This document shows positions 54,336 to 62,992 of a DNA stretch of 64,000 nucleotides, piece after piece (within the stretch, counting starts at the first letter, position 1; every line of letters begins with the position of its first letter). Position numbers and translations under genes: made by a program. The notes under the pieces are model-generated. The model was not told where the DNA came from. It searched no databases and was given only the letters and a program-made list of their open reading frames with translations. Where the stretch lies: positions 99,674 to 163,673 of the forward strand of contig CADAKH010000001.1 in assembly GCA_902788505.1 (NCBI GenBank), in the 5' to 3' direction. The stretch is from Oscillospiraceae bacterium (GTDB lineage Bacteria > Bacillota > Clostridia > Saccharofermentanales > Saccharofermentanaceae).

Positions 54336-55208
54336 ATGCATTTCGTAGAAGCAAAGGGGATTCTACACAATAAAGGCGGGTACAACGGTATGAACATCTA
54401 CCGCGGTTGTACGCATGGCTGCATTTATTGCGACAGCAGAAGTCTCTGCTATCAGTTCACGCATCCTTTTGAAGACATTGAAGTTAAGAAGAATGCACCG
54501 GAGCTTCTGGAGAAGGCATTGAAATCCAAGCGCAGCAAATGCATGATCGGAACGGGCTCGATGTCAGATCCCTATATGCATTGCGAGACAGAGCTCAGGA
54601 TGACCCGTCAGTGCCTGGAGATAATTGACAGGTACGGATTCGGCTGCGCCATTCAGACTAAGTCTGACAGGATACTTGAAGATATAGAGCTGCTTGATTC
54701 AATAAATAAAAAATCAAAATGTGTGGTGCAGATCACACTGACGACATATGATGACGGCCTTTGTTCAATTTTGGAGCCCAATGTATGCAATACCAAAAGA
54801 CGCATTGAAGTATTGGAGGAGATGCAAAAGCGCGGAATTCCGACAGTTGTCTGGCTCACTCCCGTATTGCCGTTTATTAATGATACAGAAGAAAACATTA
54901 CTGCCATACTTAATGAGTGTGTGCGGACAGGTGTAAAGGGAATAGTCAATTTCGGTATGGGAGTGACATTAAGAGAGGGAGACAGGGAATATTTTTATGA
55001 GGCCCTCGATAAGCATTTCCCGGGCCTGAAGCAGAAGTATATTGCGGCATACGGTAATGCATATGAGATTTCAAGTCCTGATTCGGCAAGACTTGGCCGT
55101 ATCTTCAGAAAGACCTGCAAGGACAACGGCATCATTTACGATCCTGATGAATGCTTCAGATATATGAATGATCTGCCTGATAAACAGATGAGTATATTTG
55201 ATCTGTGA
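54336..55208 (+). CDS. Radical SAM protein, SPL/COG1533-like
   Basis: The protein has 290 residues. The cluster motif is C-x3-C-x2-C in YRGCTHGCIYCDSRS (about 25-34). IGTGSMSDPYMHCE, AIQTKSDRILED and TPVLPFIND are blocks of the SplB-related family of small radical SAM proteins. It lacks the C-terminal extension of true spore photoproduct lyase (about 340 residues), so repair of spore photoproduct is doubtful. Substrate unknown. Monocistronic. Confidence 0.85.
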   Translation: MHFVEAKGILHNKGGYNGMNIYRGCTHGCIYCDSRSLCYQFTHPFEDIEVKKNAPELLEKALKSKRSKCMIGTGSMSDPYMHCETELRMTRQCLEIIDRYGFGCAIQTKSDRILEDIELLDSINKKSKCVVQITLTTYDDGLCSILEPNVCNTKRRIEVLEEMQKRGIPTVVWLTPVLPFINDTEENITAILNECVRTGVKGIVNFGMGVTLREGDREYFYEALDKHFPGLKQKYIAAYGNAYEISSPDSARLGRIFRKTCKDNGIIYDPDECFRYMNDLPDKQMSIFDL

Positions 55209-55271
55209 CTGCTGCAACATTTTGTTTTATTTATCTGTATTATTAGCATAGAACCGATCCGGGAGGATATT

Positions 55272-55646
55272 ATGTACAACGAATATAACGCTATGAATAC
55301 AATGCCTGCAATGCCGCAGATGCCTGCTGCAAATCCCCGCAAGGGAAAAGCAATGGCAGCGGTTGCGCTGATTGTGGGAATCGTGGGTTCCGTTTTGGCA
55401 CTCATATCAACATTTATAGGTTTAATCTATGGTTACAGTTGGGATTTTAAGCCTGCTGTTATTATTGCATCGTGTTCTATGATCTTAATAGCTCCATTGA
55501 TCCTTGCTTTAATTCTCGGAATCAACGCCAGAAAGCGCGGTTCCGGCAAAGGTATGATGATAGCGACTATTATTGTTTCGGGTGCCGGGCTGGTTTCTCT
55601 TTTTGCCAACGCGCGAATGATACTTAATTACATTTTCATGCTTTAA
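55272..55646 (+). CDS. Small DUF4190-like membrane protein
   Basis: The protein has 124 residues. A Met/Pro-rich N-terminus (about 1-25) is followed by three hydrophobic segments (about 28-52, 62-84 and 94-120) with the short basic loop NARKRGSGKGM, the pattern of DUF4190 proteins. Function unknown. Shine-Dalgarno GGGAGGAT. Confidence 0.7.
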   Translation: MYNEYNAMNTMPAMPQMPAANPRKGKAMAAVALIVGIVGSVLALISTFIGLIYGYSWDFKPAVIIASCSMILIAPLILALILGINARKRGSGKGMMIATIIVSGAGLVSLFANARMILNYIFML

Positions 55647-55687
55647 TGACTATACTGCTCCTCACTTGATAGAATCCATTCCGCACA

Positions 55688-55696
55688 TGATATAAT
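55688..55696 (+). promoter_or_regulatory. Extended -10 promoter of the zinc-ribbon/TPR gene
   Basis: TGA-TATAAT, with TTGATA at 55666-55671, slightly far at 19 bp. CACAT and ATGTG flank the -10 as a small dyad. Confidence 0.5.
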
Positions 55697-55783
55697 TACC
55701 TTATGTGAGGGAGATTATTCTAATCGCCAAAGCCTGACTATATTTATCCATATAGTTTTGATTGTTGTGTGGGGAAACGATCT

Positions 55784-57283
55784 GTGGCCAGACTTGTAAG
55801 TTATAACTGCTCGAACTGCGGCGCCGTTTTGAATGTGGAACAGGGGCACAGGCTCTTTGACTGTCCTTTCTGCGGAGCTGATTTCGATTACTATTATTTC
55901 TACCGTAAAGATATGCTTGAGCAGGCGGATGTCTGTATGCGAAGAATGGATTTTGCGGAGGCCAAGGCAAGGTTCAATGACATACTGGCACATGACCCGA
56001 AGGAGTTTCTGGCGCTTCGCGGGCTGGTGCTTTGCGAGGGCGGGATTATTTCCATTAAAAACATAACAGTTCCCGAAAAACTTAGAGGCTGCCAATTCGC
56101 TAAAGCCCGTCTGGAATTGCAAAATGCGCTTGAAGCTGCAAGAGATGAAGATAAAGAATACTTCCGTAAGCTTGATGAAATGATGGAACTTGCCAAAGAG
56201 TACATTAAGCTCAAGAATGAGAGAGATACACTTTCGCTTGATTCAAATAACGAATTCAAAAAGATCGTAAAGATCGATAATGATGCTGAGACTACCAAAC
56301 ATGTTGTCGGCTCGATACTTCTTGCGATCGGAATGATAATCATGTTGCCATTTGCCGGTGAGGACACGAGCCTTGAGGATTGGAAGAATGCCGGCATGTT
56401 TGCTTTAGCCTTTATAGGAACCGGTATAGTTTGCGGAGTGTTTGTGGCATTCGGTAAATTCGCTTTTCTTGTTGCTCTTGGTATAGTGGTTCTTATTATG
56501 GGTTTGATTGCTCTTGCCAATTACCTTGAAGACAGGGCGAAGGCTCCCTACAGGAAAAAGATGATAGACAATCAGGGTTCGATAGGTACTCTGTCATCCA
56601 GGCTGACAGAAATCGAAAAAGCATATGAGAGTAATTATAAGGAACTGCAGAAAATGGTTCCTGATGACAGAAAGAGGGAGAAGTCGGACATGAAGGTTCC
56701 TCAGGAGCCGGCAACTGCCGAAGAAGAGAAAAAACTGGTGTGCAATAAGTGTGGCGGTATGCTTTCACTTGACAGGGAAAGAAGACTTTATGAATGCCGT
56801 TCCTGCGGAGTTGCATACAGCAGTGCTTTGATGTCTGATGCTGATTTGCTAAGCTCTGCGCTGCACAGTCTATCGCAGAAAGACTTCAAGGAAGCTGACG
56901 AATTGTATATCATTGAACTTCTTTTTGATCCTCAGAATTTTGAAGCTCTCCGAGGCAGGATCCTCTGCGCAGGCAGGTGGAAAAGTGTCCGCGATATTAA
57001 GTTGAATGATGCTGTTTCTTCATATGATGTAATAAGATATAAATCTGCAAGAGATATGATCGAAGAAGTTATCACGAAAGCTTCCGATTCCGACAAAGAA
57101 TACTTCATTAAATTCCGTGAATTTGTCGAAGTGCTGGAGCACTATTCGCGTATGCAGAAATTGAATAAAAAAGCGGCTAAAGGCAATCCCGACGACGGAG
57201 TAACTTTTCTCCGCGGCGATATGAATGACGATATAATAAGAAAGCAGTATTATGGAATCCTGAATGAACTTATGCAGCGTTGA
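55784..57283 (+). CDS. Membrane protein built from two zinc-ribbon + helical-repeat halves
   Basis: About 499 residues from the GTG at 55784 (the GTG at 55769 lies in the G-rich ribosome site). Half one: CSNCGAVLNVEQGHRLFDCPFCGADF, then a TPR-like stretch FAEAKARFNDILAHDPKEFL-ALRG. The middle has two membrane helices (about 190-260) and a coiled coil (about 275-300). Half two: CNKCGGMLSLDRERRLYECRSCG, then FKEADELYIIELLFDPQNFEALRG. The two zinc-ribbon/TPR units are clearly duplicated. Cytoplasmic scaffold or sensor tethered to the membrane is the likeliest role; no partner is known. Confidence 0.75.
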   Translation: MARLVSYNCSNCGAVLNVEQGHRLFDCPFCGADFDYYYFYRKDMLEQADVCMRRMDFAEAKARFNDILAHDPKEFLALRGLVLCEGGIISIKNITVPEKLRGCQFAKARLELQNALEAARDEDKEYFRKLDEMMELAKEYIKLKNERDTLSLDSNNEFKKIVKIDNDAETTKHVVGSILLAIGMIIMLPFAGEDTSLEDWKNAGMFALAFIGTGIVCGVFVAFGKFAFLVALGIVVLIMGLIALANYLEDRAKAPYRKKMIDNQGSIGTLSSRLTEIEKAYESNYKELQKMVPDDRKREKSDMKVPQEPATAEEEKKLVCNKCGGMLSLDRERRLYECRSCGVAYSSALMSDADLLSSALHSLSQKDFKEADELYIIELLFDPQNFEALRGRILCAGRWKSVRDIKLNDAVSSYDVIRYKSARDMIEEVITKASDSDKEYFIKFREFVEVLEHYSRMQKLNKKAAKGNPDDGVTFLRGDMNDDIIRKQYYGILNELMQR

Positions 57284-57319
57284 TTGATGCATGAAATGAT
57301 ATGGTGAGGAGAATCGGTC

Positions 57320-58357
57320 GTGAAAAGACACCAAGATTTGAGAACAACGGTAATATCGTTTTTCCTTCTGTCTGCACTGGCTTTAAATCTTTGCGGATGC
57401 AAAAAAGAAGCGGCGGACACATCCTGTATTGAGACTTCTGCGGACACTGAAGTAACTTGGGTTTCAGAGCTGCAGGAAAGTTCTGAAAGTTTAGAGACGG
57501 TCTTAACTTCTGAAAGCACGGAAAATCCTGTAACCGGTGAAACGACGGAGACCTCTGAAAGCTATGCGGCCGACCCTGAAGCCATTCAAAGACTCGTTGA
57601 AGAGATCGTCATGGACTATGGTTATTACGGTTCTGAAGCAGATGAAAGGATAGATTCTCTTCTGACGGATCTTAGGGCTGAAGATGAGATAACCGGTATG
57701 AGATGGTCGGAGATAATGGACCTGTGGCGTTCTCCGGATTTTGGGAGGACTCTGAACTATGATGTTTTACCGGACGGATTGCCGGACACAGATGAACTAT
57801 GCATTGTCGTTTTGGGATTCCAGCTTAACCCTGACGGCACTATGAGAGACGAACTTATCAACCGCCTGAATGTAGCTCTCAGAAGTGCAGAGAAATATCC
57901 GAATGCTTATATCGTTTGTACAGGCGGCGGCACCGCCTACGATAATGATTCTGCAACAGAAGCGGGCGAAATGGCCAGGTGGCTTGAAGAGCAGGGCATA
58001 GCAAAAGAACGTATCATTGTTGAGGATAACTCACTTACCACGGCTCAGAACGCAATCTACACTTATAACATTTTGACATCCGATTACCCGTCTGTCAGAT
58101 ACATTGCTATCGTATCAAGTGATTACCATATTGCCACAGGAGAACTGCTGTTCACTGCAGAGGTTGTTTTGAAGGCACCTGTTCCCGGAGAAGAAAAACT
58201 GAAAGTTATTTCCAATGCTTCATGGGATGCCCCGTCCGGAAGTCTTTCTGCCATGTTCCAGGCAGGTGCATTGATAGAGCTGTCAGGAGATACTGCAACA
58301 GCTTTTGACATTTACTATGACAATTACGATATTCACGAATTGCCGGCGTTAGATTGA
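57320..58357 (+). CDS. DUF218 (YdcF/SanA-like) lipoprotein
   Basis: The protein has 345 residues, GTG start behind GAGGAG. Signal peptide with Cys in NLCGCKK (about 26), then a Ser/Thr/Glu-rich linker (about 30-80) and a DUF218 domain: IVVLGFQLNPDGTMRDELIN, IVCTGGGTAYDN and DNSLTTAQNAIYT, ending VSSDYHIATGEL. DUF218 proteins act at the envelope and some affect peptidoglycan or vancomycin sensitivity; the reaction is unproven. Its last 25 bases overlap the convergent EAL gene. Confidence 0.85.
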   Translation: MKRHQDLRTTVISFFLLSALALNLCGCKKEAADTSCIETSADTEVTWVSELQESSESLETVLTSESTENPVTGETTETSESYAADPEAIQRLVEEIVMDYGYYGSEADERIDSLLTDLRAEDEITGMRWSEIMDLWRSPDFGRTLNYDVLPDGLPDTDELCIVVLGFQLNPDGTMRDELINRLNVALRSAEKYPNAYIVCTGGGTAYDNDSATEAGEMARWLEEQGIAKERIIVEDNSLTTAQNAIYTYNILTSDYPSVRYIAIVSSDYHIATGELLFTAEVVLKAPVPGEEKLKVISNASWDAPSGSLSAMFQAGALIELSGDTATAFDIYYDNYDIHELPALD

Positions 58358-60486
58358 TCAGTTTGCGGCTGGACAGGTTCTGTCTCTGCGGTTTGCGGCT
58401 GGACAGGTTTTGTCTCTGCTGTCTGCGGCTGCTGCGCTTCAGGAACAGGTATTACCGTATTCTCGTACTCTTCTCTGGACATCGGCTTAGCGTAGTAATA
58501 GCCCTGAATCATGTCGCAACCTTCGGTGGCGAGGAAGTCAACAGTAGCCTTATCTTCAACACCTTCGGCAACAGTCATCATTTTGAGAGATTTTGCGAGC
58601 TTGATAGCTTCGGATACAACGATCTGAGTGCGCGGATTGTCATCACTGCCACGGAAGAAACCCGCATCCAGTTTGAGAATATCCAGAGGCATGTCTTTCA
58701 GCGAATTAAGTGATGAATAGCCTGAACCGAAGTCATCCATTGATACCAGGAAGCCGAAAGATTTGAGACGGTTGATCGTGGTGATCAATGCGTTCTCATC
58801 ATCGAAGAATGCGCTCTCGGTAAGTTCGATCTCGAGAAGTGATCTCGGGCAACCTTCACCGTCTATGATGCTGCAGATATGCTCTGCGAGATCTTCCTGA
58901 CCGAAGTGGGCTCTCGATACATTGACTGATACCGGAACACATTTGCGGCCTTCATTGAGCCACTTGCGCTGGTCTCTTGCAACATGAGTCAGCATGTAAT
59001 CATCGATGTGTGTTATGAAGCCGTTATCTTCGAAGATCGGTATGAACTTGTAAGGAGAAACAAGACCCATGTCCGGTGTGTTCCATCTGATGAGTGCTTC
59101 CGTACCCATAAGCTCATTTGTGCTGGGTGAGTACTTAGGCTGATAGTAAACGAGGAACTCTTCGTTATTAACTGCAGTCTGCTGTCTGCTCGTGACAGTA
59201 TCGATCCACTTTTCTTCATCAACTAATTTGTTGTCGAAAAAAGCTACTCCGGAATCGCCTGTATCAGCAATCGACAGGCCTGCCGTGCATGCATTGTTAT
59301 AAAGCACATCGATATCAGGAATATAACGCTTCTGTTTGAGGATCAGTTTTTCCTGCGCAGGTGTTATAAGACAAACGCCTGCTCTGAATGCGAGCTTGTG
59401 TCCGCAGGGAATCGCTTCAAGAGTCCTGATAATATCCAAAAGCCTTGCCTTTGCTTCATCTTCACCTGTTACTTCAAGAAGGAGAGGAATTGCAGAAGAC
59501 GTGCTGTGTGCAATGAGCTCGCCTTTCTTGAGTTTTCTGGCAATTATAGAGACCACCTGTCTGAGAAGATCCTCTGCCTCTTTGACGGAATGACAGAGAA
59601 CAAAGCTCCTGTACCTTATAAACACAAGTTCAACTACTGCGTATGTCTTATGTGCATTTCTTCTCTTATATAGAATGTCCTGGGAATTAACGGCATACCA
59701 CAGCCAGTTGTGACCCTTGACGATGGTATCTCTGAACAGCCATTTTCTCAGTTTCCTGTTGGCGGAGAGATTCATGATAACACTGACGATCATCAGTACA
59801 AATACGAAAGTACAGATGATCACGGCAATTATGATTCCGGCTGCAAGATATGTGTAATCCTTGATCTTAACTGTGAGTTCGGATCTGACAAACATGATCT
59901 GCTGCGACTCGATCATCGGAGCTGCGATCCAATACGGGAATGTCAGTACCGCATTATCGCTTCCGTCTAAAAGATGGGGATTATTGCGTGCGATAGCATA
60001 TGCATCTTTGAGAGCCTCAGTTGATGTCTCATAGTCATCTACAAGAAATGTGCTGTTTGCGGCAGCCTCCATTACATGTGTTTTAATGTTATCAATTTCT
60101 TTCTCTTTGACATCAGCCTCATCGAGGATATCATGCAGTGAAGATGTGCTGAATTTGCCGGCCTTGTCGTTATATGCGGCTATCGTGACCGCACCTGAAG
60201 ATTCGATAATGTTTCCGTCAAGATCGATTATGCAGTAAGCGTGATTATCCTGTTCCAGAATATTCAGTTTATCCTGACGCTCTTCCGGACTTCCGGTGTC
60301 AGCTGCTGTTGCGATCGTTCTTACATATTCTCTGTCGGCTTCAGACCTGAAATCTCTTACATATTCTGCCAGAATGTGCAGAACGGCGATAATCAGAGCT
60401 ATTACCGTAAGGAATACTGCAGTGCGCCACAAGATCGGCCACACCGCATGAGCCTTCGGGACCTTATATTTACCCTTGTTTCTCAT
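58333..60486 (-). CDS. Membrane degenerate GGDEF - EAL protein
   Basis: The protein has 717 residues. Two helices (about 15-38 and 207-235) bracket an extracytoplasmic sensor of about 165 residues. A GGDEF-like domain (about 280-420) has lost its motif (LIAHSTSSAIPLLLEV). The EAL domain (about 430-680) keeps EALIRW, VNVSRAHF, EIELTESAF, DDFGSGYSSL, KLDAGFFR and AEGVED, so hydrolysis of c-di-GMP is expected. The last 35 residues are a Pro/Gln/Thr-rich tail of repeated decapeptides. Overlaps the DUF218 gene tail-to-tail. Confidence 0.9.
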   Translation of the reverse strand: MRNKGKYKVPKAHAVWPILWRTAVFLTVIALIIAVLHILAEYVRDFRSEADREYVRTIATAADTGSPEERQDKLNILEQDNHAYCIIDLDGNIIESSGAVTIAAYNDKAGKFSTSSLHDILDEADVKEKEIDNIKTHVMEAAANSTFLVDDYETSTEALKDAYAIARNNPHLLDGSDNAVLTFPYWIAAPMIESQQIMFVRSELTVKIKDYTYLAAGIIIAVIICTFVFVLMIVSVIMNLSANRKLRKWLFRDTIVKGHNWLWYAVNSQDILYKRRNAHKTYAVVELVFIRYRSFVLCHSVKEAEDLLRQVVSIIARKLKKGELIAHSTSSAIPLLLEVTGEDEAKARLLDIIRTLEAIPCGHKLAFRAGVCLITPAQEKLILKQKRYIPDIDVLYNNACTAGLSIADTGDSGVAFFDNKLVDEEKWIDTVTSRQQTAVNNEEFLVYYQPKYSPSTNELMGTEALIRWNTPDMGLVSPYKFIPIFEDNGFITHIDDYMLTHVARDQRKWLNEGRKCVPVSVNVSRAHFGQEDLAEHICSIIDGEGCPRSLLEIELTESAFFDDENALITTINRLKSFGFLVSMDDFGSGYSSLNSLKDMPLDILKLDAGFFRGSDDNPRTQIVVSEAIKLAKSLKMMTVAEGVEDKATVDFLATEGCDMIQGYYYAKPMSREEYENTVIPVPEAQQPQTAETKPVQPQTAETEPVQPQTDQSNAGNS
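58361..58420 (-). repeat. 30-bp tandem repeat encoding a Pro/Gln-rich tail
   Basis: Two 30-bp units (58361-58390 and 58391-58420) differ at only two positions, and a decayed third unit follows. They encode AETKPVQPQT/AETEPVQPQT at the C-terminus of the EAL protein. Copy number is likely to vary between strains. Confidence 0.85.
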
Positions 60487-60552
60487 TCTTCTACCCCTGC
60501 CTTATTATCAATGAAAAAATAATACCTATTTTATCCATTATTATAACTCGAA

Positions 60553-60834
60553 TCAGAAAAAGTTCGAACTCACCGGATTTGTCAGTATGAAGTTGGTAAG
60601 TTTATGCGGTGCAAGACTGATGTTGGATGGGATAAGATCTACTGATTCGAAATGCTCTATAGAAGTAAAAGTTAATACGTAGTCTTTACCGTCACCATTC
60701 ATCTCATAAGCCATGAGTTCGGATAGCGTGATATCCAGATTGTCCGGATTAGTTATCTTGCAGCTTCGCGTGAGGCTTACTTGCGGATCCGCATCAACGA
60801 GCAAGACTCTCAATCCCGAATTAAGAAATAACAA
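60553..60834 (-). pseudogene. ParA/Soj ATPase remnant
   Basis: A 93-codon frame with GLRVLLVDADPQVSLTRS, the second conserved block of ParA-type ATPases, followed by a partial DNLDITLSELM...DLIPSNISLA. The P-loop that should precede it is absent, and the frame ends in FILTNPVSSNFF before the catalytic core is complete. Only about a third of a ParA remains. It marks decayed plasmid- or ICE-type DNA. Confidence 0.65.
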
Positions 60835-60866
60835 TTCTATATACAGGCATGCTAAAATGATCCCCG

Positions 60867-60884
60867 CCTGGGGTTAACCCCAGG
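60867..60884. repeat. Perfect 18-bp palindrome
   Basis: CCTGGGGTTAACCCCAGG lies 14 bases before the small gene at 60898. A related AACCCGGGGTTT (61939-61950) precedes the second copy of that gene at 62000. The pair could be operators or ends of a mobile unit. Confidence 0.6.
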
Positions 60885-60897
60885 ATGAGGAACTAAA

Positions 60898-61101
60898 ATG
60901 GAACAAGAAGAGTGGGAGAAACTCTCGCCTGAAGAAAAGAGAGTTCAGTTATACTTGAATCAGAAACAAACGCTTGAGGCTTTCCTGGAGCGTGGTGCTA
61001 TTTCTAAAGCTCAATTCGACAAAAGCCTTCAACAGCAACTACAATGGTCTTACCGCTGTACTACAATACAGGTAAGAAATGCTTGGCTGGATACTGGATG
61101 A
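60898..61101 (+). pseudogene. Truncated copy of a small conserved protein
   Basis: The protein has 67 residues. Residues 1-43 (EEWEKLSPEEKRVQLYLNQK and TLEAFLERGAISKAQFDKSL) match the protein at 62000. After KSL the match stops and the frame runs through unrelated sequence (QQQLQWSYRC...). The intact form continues GDLTVKMGMSG. The break joins the gene to the 3' end of another reading frame (61044-61199). Confidence 0.65.
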
Positions 61102-61199
61102 ATGCAGGATCAACTACATCCGTAGAATTATATTGGAATACATATTCTGAGAGCTATCTCTGTCTCGAACCTGAAGATCCCAGTCTTTACGGATTATAA
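61044..61199 (+). pseudogene. C-terminal remnant of an unknown protein
   Basis: In a second frame the sequence reads MVLPLYYNTGKKCLAGYWMN, then about 30 more residues (AGSTTSVELYWNTYSES...EDPSLYGL) and a stop. Its composition (Y, W, T, S) is protein-like, with no start signal. It looks like the 3' end of a secreted-protein gene fused by deletion to the truncated gene before it. Confidence 0.4.
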
Positions 61200-61298
61200 G
61201 TTTCCTTAAGTTTCAAATATAATTTAAGAAGGCCGCCTCGTGTGAGACAGCCTCTTAGATATATGGGGAGTTATGTGAGTAAAACTTGTGTACTTTTA

Positions 61299-61766
61299 TC
61301 AGATCGCAGGTACTACTGTGAAGCGGGCAACCAACTTCTCCATCTGTGCAGGTGTTACGTTATCTGCGAAAACTCCGAAGTATGCGGATGTGCCTACTGT
61401 CTGGATGAAGATCATCTGTCCGTCTGCCTGATACATGATGCCGCCGTTGATCTCCTTGCTGTTAGCGTTTGCCTTTGCTGCTGCGAGGTAATCATTGTAA
61501 GTGTCCTGGCCGAGTGAGATTCCGATTGCTACTGCATCTACGCCTTCCTTGTTCTCCTGATCGTAGAGGTAGATTGAACCTCTTGCGAAGTCACAGGAAT
61601 AACCGTCTGTAAGATCTACTGTTGCTTCAACCGTGTTTTCTTCCTGATCGAGATAAGCTGATGCTGTCTGCTTGACTGACTTCTTTGCACATCCTGCGAA
61701 GCAAGCGATTGCGATGGCTGCTGTTACGACTGCTGTGATTACTGCTGTTGCGATTGTTCTTTTCAT
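61299..61766 (-). CDS. Small lipoprotein of unknown function
   Basis: The protein has 155 residues. Signal peptide with lipobox CFAGC (about 25). The mature part is a compact domain with SGRIT-free beta strands: ARGSIYLYDQENKEG, AIGISLGQDTYNDYL and YFGVFADNVTPAQMEKLV. I do not recognise the family. Excellent Shine-Dalgarno (AGGAGG). Lies between the two copies of the duplicated small gene, on the opposite strand. Confidence 0.7.
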   Translation of the reverse strand: MKRTIATAVITAVVTAAIAIACFAGCAKKSVKQTASAYLDQEENTVEATVDLTDGYSCDFARGSIYLYDQENKEGVDAVAIGISLGQDTYNDYLAAAKANANSKEINGGIMYQADGQMIFIQTVGTSAYFGVFADNVTPAQMEKLVARFTVVPAI

Positions 61767-61999
61767 TGTTATTTCCTCCTGTTTGACATTGTGTTTTTGT
61801 TTGATGGCTACAGTATGTCATGGTACAAGCGGTCAAACAATCGGTAATGTGGAGCCGATATGATGCTTAAGCAACACTCGGGAGGATATGTGTTGATGAA
61901 TGTGAAAAAGTTATACAAATGGTCGTTGGAATTATTTTAACCCGGGGTTTGTTACGACACTTGTACGGCACCATATTCGAAATAAGGATTTTTTTTAAT

Positions 62000-62176
62000 C
62001 TGGAACAGGCAGAATGGGAGCAGCTTTCTCCCGAACAAAAGAAGATACAGTTATATTTGGAGCAGAAGAAAACTCTTGAGGCTTTCTTGGAGCGTGGGGC
62101 CATCTCTAAGGCTCAGTTCGATAAGAGCCTTGGTGATCTTACGGTCAAGATGGGGATGTCAGGCTTAGCTGAATAA
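62000..62176 (+). CDS. Small conserved protein (LSPEQKK...FLERGAISKAQFDKSL family), non-ATG start
   Basis: About 58 residues from a CTG at 62000, which aligns with the ATG of the truncated copy at 60898 (L/M-EQ). AAGGA lies 11 bases upstream. Core: EWEQLSPEQKKIQLYLEQKK, then TLEAFLERGAISKAQFDKSL and GDLTVKMGMSGLAE. Proteins with this FLERGAIS...KSL-x-DLT-x-KMG pattern are common in Firmicutes accessory DNA; function unknown. An in-frame ATG at 61919 has no ribosome site. The start codon may have decayed. Confidence 0.6.
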   Translation: MEQAEWEQLSPEQKKIQLYLEQKKTLEAFLERGAISKAQFDKSLGDLTVKMGMSGLAE

Positions 62177-62209
62177 GCATGTTATAATGACTTTATCCAA
62201 GGACGGTCT

Positions 62210-62833
62210 TTGGATCAGATAATAAACAGTTTTATACACACTAAGTGGAATGGGGATATAACGAATATGAATGCAAGAGAATACTTGGAAATATTACATG
62301 TAGCCGAAAGACTTAAAGACACGCGAAGACATTGTACGACTACGAACGGAAGAACTGAAAGCGTGGCTGAACACAGTTGGAGAGTATCACTCATGGCTTC
62401 GCTCCTGAGACACGAATTTCCGGATCTTGATATGGATAAAGTTGTTAATATGTGTCTTATTCACGATCTCGGAGAGTGCTTTACGGGTGACATTCCGACC
62501 TTTATTAAGACTAATACAGACAGAGAAACAGAAGATACATTATTAGAGCAATGGGTCAGATCGCTCCCGGAGGAAATATCTGCCGACATCTCTGCTCTGT
62601 ACAAGGAAATGGATGCACAGGAGACGGCTGAAGCCAAATTATATAAGGCTCTGGATAAACTTGAGGCTTTAATCCAGCATAATGAATCACCGTTAAGTAC
62701 ATGGTCAGAAAATGAGTACGAGCTTAATAAGACATATGCTTTCGATACGGTGTCGTTCTCGGAATGGCTCACAGAACTACGCAAAGTGATTCTTGAAGAT
62801 ACTGTTGCCAAACTGGAACAGGAAGGACAGTAG
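62210..62833 (+). CDS. HD-domain hydrolase (YfbR/HDDC2-like)
   Basis: The protein has 207 residues from a TTG at 62210; an ATG at 62268 is an alternative that would lose the WNGDI lead. Metal ligands: His of RTESVAEHSWRVSLM, HD of NMCLIHDLGECFTGDIP, and a later D in ALDKLEALIQH. This pattern is that of HD-type 5'-deoxynucleotidases and HDDC2 proteins. Likely a nucleotide phosphohydrolase. Confidence 0.85.
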   Translation: MDQIINSFIHTKWNGDITNMNAREYLEILHVAERLKDTRRHCTTTNGRTESVAEHSWRVSLMASLLRHEFPDLDMDKVVNMCLIHDLGECFTGDIPTFIKTNTDRETEDTLLEQWVRSLPEEISADISALYKEMDAQETAEAKLYKALDKLEALIQHNESPLSTWSENEYELNKTYAFDTVSFSEWLTELRKVILEDTVAKLEQEGQ

Positions 62834-62992
62834 CCTGCTTAATCAGGAAGTTAATTGAGTAAGTGGACGGAGACGGGAACGGTATATACAAAACAGATAT
62901 CGCTTGATCTTATAAGGTCAGGCGGTTTTTATAATGGTATAATTAGAGTGTCAGTAAGATGGATTATCAGTTTACACACCGAGGTGACAGTT

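Noticed and set aside
54336..55208. Spore photoproduct lyase
   Set aside because: Radical SAM core is right, but the protein is too short and lacks the C-terminal region of SplB, so only the wider family name is used.
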